From Lytechinus pictus (lineage: Eukaryota > Echinodermata > Echinoidea > Temnopleuroida > Toxopneustidae), in contig NC_087261.1 of NCBI RefSeq assembly GCF_037042905.1, forward strand, positions 12,040,217 to 12,104,216: a stretch of DNA of 64,000 bases, in the 5' to 3' direction. The translations under genes and the position numbers were made by a program. Positions within the stretch are counted from its first letter, which is position 1; each line of letters begins with the position of its first letter. The notes beneath the pieces are model-generated. The model ran no database searches. It was not told where the DNA came from and saw only the letters and a list, made by a program, of their open reading frames with translations. This document shows positions 56,931 through 64,000 of the stretch, one piece after another.

Positions 56931-57294
56931 TCAAGACATTCATTATTGATGGACCTTTTATTTTCATTTTTCAATGTTTCTTGCTCCCGAGGAATTACTT
57001 CTGAGATTCAGTTATATTCAGTTAAATTTCATATCATCTACATCAAGTGTTTCACCACAGAATGTCTTGTTTGAAATTGATGTGTATCATGCAGAAGACC
57101 ACAGTTCTTAAGGTTGGCATGAAGAATCCATAGAAGTCCAGTCAGGAAAGCCACAAGCGTCTCTGCTTGAAGGAACAAATCTGGTTTCCAGAAGCAGTCT
57201 AATTTGAGATGAATTTGGAGAGCTCCATGGAGTGAAGTTTTTAAACAAGCAACGCCCTCATTCTGTAGTCCACTCTTATAATGATGTTACTACA

Positions 57295-57486
57295 CAGGGG
57301 CCGCGGAACAGTTTTCAAAGTGGGGGGGGGGGGGGCTGAGCCAAAAGTGGGGGGGGGGGGGCTGACCATGCTAAAAATCACAATCATATGGTCATTTTTA
57401 TGTTTTTGTACACGGTTTTGGAAAAAAGTGGGGGGGGGGGGGGCTGAAGCCCCCCAGCCCCCCCCCCCCCGGTTCCGCGGCCCCTG
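57295..57486. mobile_element. hAT-like element (CAGGGGCCGCGGAA family)
   Basis: Ends CAGGGGCCGCGGAA and GGTTCCGCGGCCCCTG. It contains three long G-runs, one C-run and TGTTTTTGTACACGGTTTTG. CTACA adjoins both ends, a possible partial duplication. Confidence 0.82.
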
Positions 57487-58329
57487 CTACAGACAGGAGC
57501 AGCTCTGAATTCAGTTCTGATAATCAACCTGTTCATAAAAAATAATAATATGGGAAATAATGCAAGCCCATAACTATACATAGCTTGGGTTAGTTCAAAT
57601 TTTGTCCTTTCAGTGCATGAACGCCCTTAGCAAAACATTTGTGTGCACCCATCGGTGCAGAAATGCCCCTATGTCTGCTGGTAAGGGCGTTGTTTGCACC
57701 CAAATGATGATATGATAGAGGGATAGTGGCTTACTCCTGAGACCATAGTAATTGGCAATTTGCCATGAAGTAATCTAAAAAAGTGTGAACTGATTGTTTT
57801 TCCCCAAATAAAAGAATCATGGAAATTAAAATATGCAATAAATTAAATCAATGAAAGCAAAATACACACTTTCATACAGTACACCTTGGATGAGCACAAC
57901 CACCCCTCCCCTCCCCCCATCAATGGGATGTCTTCATTGCTGAGAAGTCCAGTCAAGATAGAGATTTGTGTTAGCCTTTTTTCATTTTGCATTATCCTTG
58001 GGTCAATGTGTACAGATTTCACCCTCATCCCCATTACGATCATGGTGAATTATTAATAATAATACAGTTTACATGTAACCTACCATTCAAGAGTTGATAA
58101 AATGAATCAATCAGCTGGTTGCAAGAACACACATTGTAGCAGACACAGTTATGGTGGTTCTGAGGTTCCAGACTTCTTTGTCATAACTGTAGTAAGCAAT
58201 TAAAAGCAAAAAGCAAAGAGATAAAACATATTCATGAAATTAATATACAAGTTAAGCTCAGTTGCCAGTGTGTTAATCATAATAGTAGTCCAAGGGTGTT
58301 TTGATTAAAGTCACTTCTGGCCTGGGGAG

Positions 58330-59510
58330 GGGCACTATGGTTCCTCAGCCATTGGCGGCGCAATTAAAAAAATTATGAAATCCTACCTTTTGCTTTAATT
58401 TACTAAAAAAAAGCTCGTAATAGAATGCCAAACTTTGGTGTACATATTCTTTTCTAGAGCAATCCTAACAACTTTACTTTCAAAAAATCTGGTATCAAAA
58501 TAAATTCCTTTCTATTCATGTTTTTTTATAAATATTTTTTCTTAACTTCTTAAATTTTTTTAATATTATTTTCAAGACAAAGTTCATCAGTGACATTAAA
58601 TTACTATTGTCAATAAAAAAAAATTACCCAGTTATGAATATTGACTTTTTAGATGTAATCATATTTCTGTCTGACATGTACTTAAACAAACATAATGTTG
58701 CAAAATTTCCTGACCCTGTACCTGGGAAAGGCAAATTTAGTATCAAAAGTTGTGTGAGACTTGAAAGTAAAACGTCAGTCAGCGGTGCGGAAATAAAATT
58801 TTGAGTGGCAGATTTATTCTGAAAAATGTCAAGGGGGACCATATGCCATATGCCCCCCCCCCCCCACCCCCGAGTATTGTGCTTGATGTGGAAAGATGTA
58901 AAAAAAAAATCATGATTATGCATTCAATATTAATAATGAGACACCCTTTAACTGAAAGCACCTGGAAAAGCACTGTAATCATCCATTAAACAATTTAAAG
59001 TGAAAAAAATATGTCATCTATATAGCACCTCATGTGCTTGCATAAAAACCAAGAGTCAGCTACATAGTAGCCCGGGGGGGGGGGGGGGGGGTACTCACGA
59101 GATAAGGCATATGGGGATATGCCGCAGGAATGGGTCGCCTTTTTTGAAGAAATCCCTAAACATGGCGTATGGTTTTATGCTGGAAAATCCCTAAGCATGG
59201 CCCAATTTTTAGATAATGTCCTTAAACATGGGTCCATATTCTACTCCAATGTCTTAGGTGCAAATCCAAAATGACCTTACATTTTGGGCGATAACCTTTT
59301 TTTTTTTTTGCTTGTCAAGTTTTCCAGGCGAAAATGTGCCCCCCCCCCCTTTTGGAAATCCTGGATCCGCCCCTGTAATGAATCCCTAATAATGGGTACC
59401 TTTTTAGCCAAAATGACCTGTAAATATGGGTACGGGTTTCGAACTTACAGCCGTACACCTTTGTCCAAACCAAATCTAAATACCTCCCCCCCCCCGGCAT
59501 AGTAGATCTA
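58330..59510. repeat. G/C-run element debris
   Basis: 59074-59092 is a G-run following AGCCC, with repeated phrases such as AAATCCCTAAACATGG (about 59150-59230 and 59380-59400) and a closing C-run at 59486. Inside, 59300-59376 ends GGAAATCCTGGATCCGCCCC, the reverse of the CAGGGGCGGATCCAGG hAT terminus. A C-run lies at 58853-58870. Confidence 0.5.
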
Positions 59511-59990
59511 CATATTGAATCAAAAAAATAAATGTATTTACATGTATATCTTTTTATATTTATATGAGATGGATATTAAAAATGTGACTCATACGGCACA
59601 TCATTACAAATCAACGACACAAATAGACTGTCCTTGCTAAGAACCTCTTGTGCAATCTGCCCGTAAGAATATTAAAAAAAGAGCCCTGGGCGGGCAACAT
59701 CCTATTCAATGTTAAAACTTCCCCAAGAATGTGGCAGATGTGGCCAATAGATTCTGAAAAGTAGCCCAATACATGTAGACCCCCTATACCTTTGTTTTTT
59801 TTTCTTGTCTGGCGAGATATACGGAGTCTGGAGAACCCCCCCCCCCCCCAAATAGAAAAAAAAAAAAATAATAAATATATTTTTTTTATCCTCCAAAGAC
59901 AAAAGTCGACACAGCAAAATTTTCACTTTATCCCAGGCCAGGCCAAGGAAAGTCATAAAAAGGGAGGTTAACGGTAGACTACCTCGAGCG

Positions 59991-60590
59991 AAGTTCGTGC
60001 AGGCTCCACTCCACTTCACTACCGCTACACTACGCTCCACCTACCCGAACTTCGAGACCGTGAACTCTATCTGATATTCCGAGTGACAAAGGTGGGATTT
60101 TATGGGGGGGGGGGAATATAAAATTCATGCAACATCACGATCTTTAAAAACAATTAAATTTAATATTCTTACTTTACACCAAGTTTCACTTCTTTTCCAT
60201 GCTTCTATCAGTCTAAAAATGGGTGATTTAGAGCCAACATGAAGTTCCTCACACGTATAAATAATTTGCTGCCGATTTCAAAACATTGCATGCACGTGCG
60301 ATAATAGCGAATTAGTTATTTGTGTGAGGAACTTCATGTTGGCTCTAAATCACTCAATTTAGACTGATAGAAGCATGGAAAAGAAGTGAAACTTGGTGAA
60401 AAGTAAGAATATTAGTTTTAATTGTTTTTAAAGATAGTGATGTTGCATGAATTTTATATTCCCCCCCCATTAAATCCCACCTTTGTCACTCGGAATATCA
60501 GATAGAGTTCAGTCTCGAAGTTCGGGTAGGTGGAGCGTAGTGTAGCAGTAGTGAAGTGGAGTAGGGCCTGCACGAACTTCGCTCGAGGTA
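59991..60590. mobile_element. 600-bp near-perfect palindrome (fold-back MITE)
   Basis: Arms of about 270 bp run from ACCTCGAGCGAAGTTCGTGC to its reverse, with only a few differences. They include GAACTTCATGTTGGCTCTAA on one arm and its reverse on the other. The central loop of about 60 bp is near 60265-60325. Just outside, TAACGGTAGAC (left) and TAACGTTAGAC (right) form an imperfect direct repeat. Confidence 0.85.
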
Positions 60591-60845
60591 ACGTTAGACA
60601 GACTCTTAAAAAAAGAGAGTCAAATGGAGAGGAATCTTTTTTTGGGGAAATGTCTAGAGTGTAATGGAAGTCTTTAATTTATATTTACTGGATGGCTATT
60701 CGCCGTTGAAACCGATATATAACTTTAAAAATCATTTCAAATAGGAACAAAAATAATCTTTAAAGGTCATTTTCGATGTTTCATACATAATTAGAGCCTA
60801 CACATTTACTTGCTTCTGGGTGATTTTTAACAGCACTGCACCGGC

Positions 60846-60893
60846 AATGACAATGACAATGACAATGACAATGAAAATGACAATGACAATGAT
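60846..60893. repeat. (AATGAC)n microsatellite
   Basis: Eight hexamer units with one AATGAAAATGAC variant. Confidence 0.9.
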
Positions 60894-61519
60894 TTTATTT
60901 CTTTGACGGCCCCTCCTGGGGGCATAGAAGAAATATAACAACTTACAACAATGGCAATAATAGGCATAAGAAAAAAATACCAAGGTAACAAGAATCAAAC
61001 ATGATGATAATAAACATATGTACAATACAAGACCTGCCGTGTTGTTGATACAACCGTGCATTACCGACACAAAAAGTCAAGTGTGGGACTGGGATTGAAA
61101 TTGTACGGTAGAAAATTTGTTGAAGGTGAAATTTCGACCGGCGATAAAGATACATTTTCACTTTTTTCAGAATAATTTTTTTCCCTGGCATAGGTCTAAA
61201 ATATATAAATTCTCTAAAAACATACATAATGGAGAAAGAATTGTCTGAAAAATGAATATTTTCTACTTACTCTCTTCCACAAACAGGATTGTTGCAAGCC
61301 ATTATTTTGCTTTTTCGGCTAGTCTTGTGCTGCAGACCCTGTTTACAGCTGCAAATCGTCTGCATCTGCAGGTCAGCTGCAACTTGCGTTCAATCGCAAG
61401 CCTTTTTCTTGCAACGCAAATTGGCGATTGATTGCTAGTTGCAGTCGATCGGAATCGGCTGCAAAGTTGCAGTCGATTTGCAATCAATTGCAACATAACT
61501 TTCTTGCAACGCCCCATAA

Positions 61520-62352
61520 GTCTTTCACTTTGGACTCTAAAATCAGCTTATTTCTTTCTCGTGCCTTTTCTTTAGAATATTTTCGAGTACACTCTCTAAT
61601 CTTTAATCTAATAAAGCCCCAAAGCAATGAGTAATTAGAAAAGACATTTCTGTGTTGCTTTTTCCACTGAACTAAGAATCTCATTTTTCATAGCAGAACA
61701 TATATTCTTTATCATAATAATTGAATTTCCAATATGAAGGACCTCGCTTCACTTCTTTTTTTCCACTACTACAGGTAAGCAAGATTCCAGAATGGTCTGG
61801 AGTTACGGTAAAATGTCATATTCCAGCACCAATGTTTCAACTTCTTTTGATATTATCCAATAATCTAGCCTACTTTGAATAGGTAGTGTCTTCTGTCTTA
61901 AAGTAAACTGTTGTTTTCCTGGATATATTTTCCTCCAAATATCTATTAATTGAAATTTGTCCATGAACTCCAAAAATTCTGTATTAAATCTAGATTTCAC
62001 CTGTATGGTTGACCCCTTATCATCTAATTTATCATCTAATATCATATTAAAATCACCACCTAATATAATAACATGACTGAGAGAATTTTTATTTATAATG
62101 ATATTGATCTTTTGCAGGACTCTTCTATTTGCTCATTTGCCTTGTTCCTAGTTGGAAATAAACATTTCCTAATATCATTCTAACTCCATCTAATTCACAG
62201 TCGAATGTAAGGTATCTACCATCGTTATCCCTTTCCATCTTTACAATAGTAATAAGCTTAGCTGCATTTGCACATGTTCTGCAGATATCTTCGATGCGGA
62301 CTTTTGCATCGCGCGCCCAGCTGATAATGTAAACAAACTTTAGACTCTTCAC
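61520..62352 (-). pseudogene. LINE ORF2, endonuclease part (decayed)
   Basis: Minus strand. GRYLTFDCELDGVRMILGNV matches the beta strand before the catalytic NVYAP-like turn of APE-type endonucleases. Then come MILDDKLDD, FQLIDIWRKIYPGKQQFT and SRLDYWIIS, the conserved D-WR-hP-T and SRLDY-IS motifs. The N-terminal catalytic part is missing, so the copy is 5' truncated or disrupted near 62350. After SRLDY the frame is open to about 61800; RERNKLILESKVKDL near 61520-61560 leads into the insertion site. Confidence 0.82.
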
Positions 62353-62399
62353 TAGTCGCTTTGTAGCTATTTTTGCGGAGATTGCCTTCGCCAGGGTGT

Positions 62400-62575
62400 A
62401 AAACGGAAACGCGCCGCCGGTGTAGCGGCGGATTTGGTTCCACCGGCGGATACCGTATCCGCCGGCAGATATGGTTCTAAATGGCCGATATCGTTTTTAA
62501 TCGGAACCATATCCGCCGGGTTTGACGCGGCTTGATGTTTGCAGATTTGGTTCCTCGGCGGATTTGGTTCTATTG
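62400..62575. repeat. CpG-rich GGCGGATWTGGTTC motif cluster
   Basis: The motif occurs at least four times directly (for example CGGCGGATTTGGTTC at about 62427 and 62556) and once inverted (GGAACCATATCCGCCGG at about 62503), producing a hairpin around GGCCGATATCG. Confidence 0.6.
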
Positions 62576-63747
62576 ACTATACGTTTAATGTTGATTTGGA
62601 CAGACAACCTTGGCAGCGCGCGCATGCGCGGCTCTGCAGCTCGATCGCGATGGGGGGGGGGGGGGGGTTTCGTCCGCCTTTAGTGAATTCTTATTCAGGG
62701 GCGGATCCATACAGCTTTTGACAAAGGGCTCGATGGGGATGAGGATTAATAGGAGAAATGATGTCTCGATATTTCATGTATTACATAGACCTGGCACATA
62801 CGCCAAAACTATGCTATTTATTATAAGATTTTGATGAAATTTTCATCATTCTATTTTGTGAATTTTTATTCCTTTTTTCAGTCCGCAGTATGCATCGACC
62901 TCTTTAACTGTGCTTTTTCACACCATGTTTAGTGTCAGTTTGCCAGACTGTTTGGCGAAAATTTGCACCCCATATAGGCCTATAGGTTTTTTAAACTACA
63001 AATGTTTAGAAAAATTTCAACAAGTTAAAACTTCATATTTCAAAATAAATGATGCAAATTATGTATGAAAACAATTATGTTTTGCTGTTTGCTCATAATA
63101 TTATTGCTTGTAGAATGCTAATTTTTGGTAAAAACATAAATTTGATATTTCTAACAAACATCAAAAAAGAATGTCAAAACGTGATCAACTTCTTATGTAG
63201 TTAATTGTAAGCCTATTTTTAATTTTTCATGTATCTAAAAAAAGAATAAAAAAAAAACATTCTTTTTTTTCAATGTTAAGGAATCTGAATTAATTAAAGG
63301 GGACCGGAAGTTCACCCGGACAAAAGTTAGATACGCCACGTACCGTTTGGTGCTCCCTAATTTACCTCTCAGTCATCTAATTTTAAGATCAATATGGGAT
63401 CTTTAGTGAAATATAATTTCTCCTTTATATCTTTTGTTTTTCACTATACCCTCCTGGTTTTCATTTCTTTATTTGTTTTGCCTTTCTTTCTATCCCTGCT
63501 CATTTCGCCCCTTTTGCCTCTTTTCCAGTTTCGTAACCTTCCTGGCACATTATGAATAATATATCTGGGGCGTATACGCGTGGGTAATATAGCACCAAAA
63601 AGAAGAAACAGAAAGAGGAAGGGGAGGGAGAGAAAATAATAAAAAAATATACGAGAAAATGTGGAGGAAATAATAGTAATACATTGGAATTTCGTAAATC
63701 AAGAATTTCATTTGCAGTGATCATTATTTATACTTCCCTTTAGAAAG
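62576..63747. other. Intergenic, nothing recognised
   Basis: A G-run lies at 62652-62667, and CAGGGGCGGATCCA at 62697 is a solitary hAT-like terminus with no partner seen. The rest is AT-rich without a supported gene. Confidence 0.4.
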
Positions 63748-64000
63748 CTTAAAGGGATGGTCCGGGCTGAAAGTATTTATAGCTTAACAAATAGAGTATA
63801 ATTCATTGAGCAAAATGCCGAAAATTTCATCAAAATCGGATAACAAATAACAAAGTTATTGAATTTTAAAGTTTAGCAATATTTTGTGAAAACAGTCGTC
63901 ATGAATATTCATTAGGTGGGCTGATGATGTCACATCTCCACTTGTTATTTTGTATTTTATTATATGAAATTAGGTTTATTCAAATTTTTTCCTCTAAGAA
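63748..64000. mobile_element. MITE arm cut by the window end
   Basis: Begins TTAAAGGGATGGTCCGGGCT and follows the left arm of 18576-19133 through TTTCATCAAAATCGGATAAC and CATGAATATTCATTAGG, then runs off the window. Confidence 0.85.

Larger units (their letters stand above)
55875..61516. mobile_element. 5.6-kb Harbinger-like element inserted in the LINE
   Basis: Ends TGGGGTGTTGCAAGAAA and, reversed, TGGGGCGTTGCAAGAAA. Flanked by TAA (55872-55874 and 61517-61519). Subterminal regions repeat CAAATCGAACGCAA-like (left) and GCAGTCGAT-like (right) motifs. The LINE reading continues across it once one TAA is removed. Interior frames are short; a possible transposase relic lies at 56783-56930. It contains further insertions (57295-57486, 59300-59376, 59991-60590). 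Confidence 0.78.

Overview
The window is animal nuclear DNA: AT-rich, intron-containing and very repeat-dense. It contains a secreted EGF/C-type-lectin gene split into small phase-matched exons, PIF/Harbinger and hAT-type DNA transposons, a non-LTR retrotransposon, tRNA-derived SINEs and several large fold-back elements with tandem-repeat arms. Fold-back elements of that design with 8-bp target duplications recall the sea-urchin TU elements, and tandem-CTLD/EGF secreted lectins are abundant in echinoderms. I infer a sea urchin or close relative, but no single-copy marker fixes the species.

Layout. 499-4324: fold-back element built from ~190-bp units, flanked by TA. 5006-5268: small hAT-like element in SINE-like sequence. 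7809-17642: an apparently complete 9.8-kb PIF/Harbinger transposon with TTA target duplication. It carries a two-exon DDE transposase (+ strand, 403 aa, triad D191/D241/E317) and a three-exon Myb/SANT-like partner (- strand, 317 aa), both open from start to stop. 18063-42861: a lectin gene on the + strand, joined here from eight exons that keep frame throughout (527 codons): signal peptide, Cys-containing N-terminal segment, EGF, Ser/Thr-rich linker, EGF, CTLD1, CTLD2. Its introns are packed with nested elements: MITEs, a tandemly amplified hAT end (about 24.0-25.4 kb), SINEs, a 2.6-kb fold-back element (35645-38275) and a pair of inverted ~0.8-kb paralogous segments. A broken extra EGF exon (27295-27660) carries a 256-bp hAT insertion.

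42.9-47.6 kb: MITEs and simple repeats. 47615-51969: the largest fold-back element (4.35 kb), with ~18-bp outer repeats and ~50-bp inner repeats. 52-53 kb: trinucleotide microsatellites. 53363-62352: a decayed L1/Tx1-type LINE on the - strand (endonuclease, reverse transcriptase, C-terminal Cys/His knuckle). It is split by a 5.6-kb Harbinger-like insertion (55875-61516, TAA duplication) that itself holds nested elements and a possible transposase relic. 63748-64000: one arm of a MITE family seen intact at 18576-19133.

In functional terms, the two Harbinger proteins would act together on the element's own ends, and the lectin gene would give one secreted carbohydrate-recognition protein. The rest is mobile DNA at various stages of decay. 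Exon boundaries were derived by eye from splice consensus and frame continuity; no alignment or database search was run.
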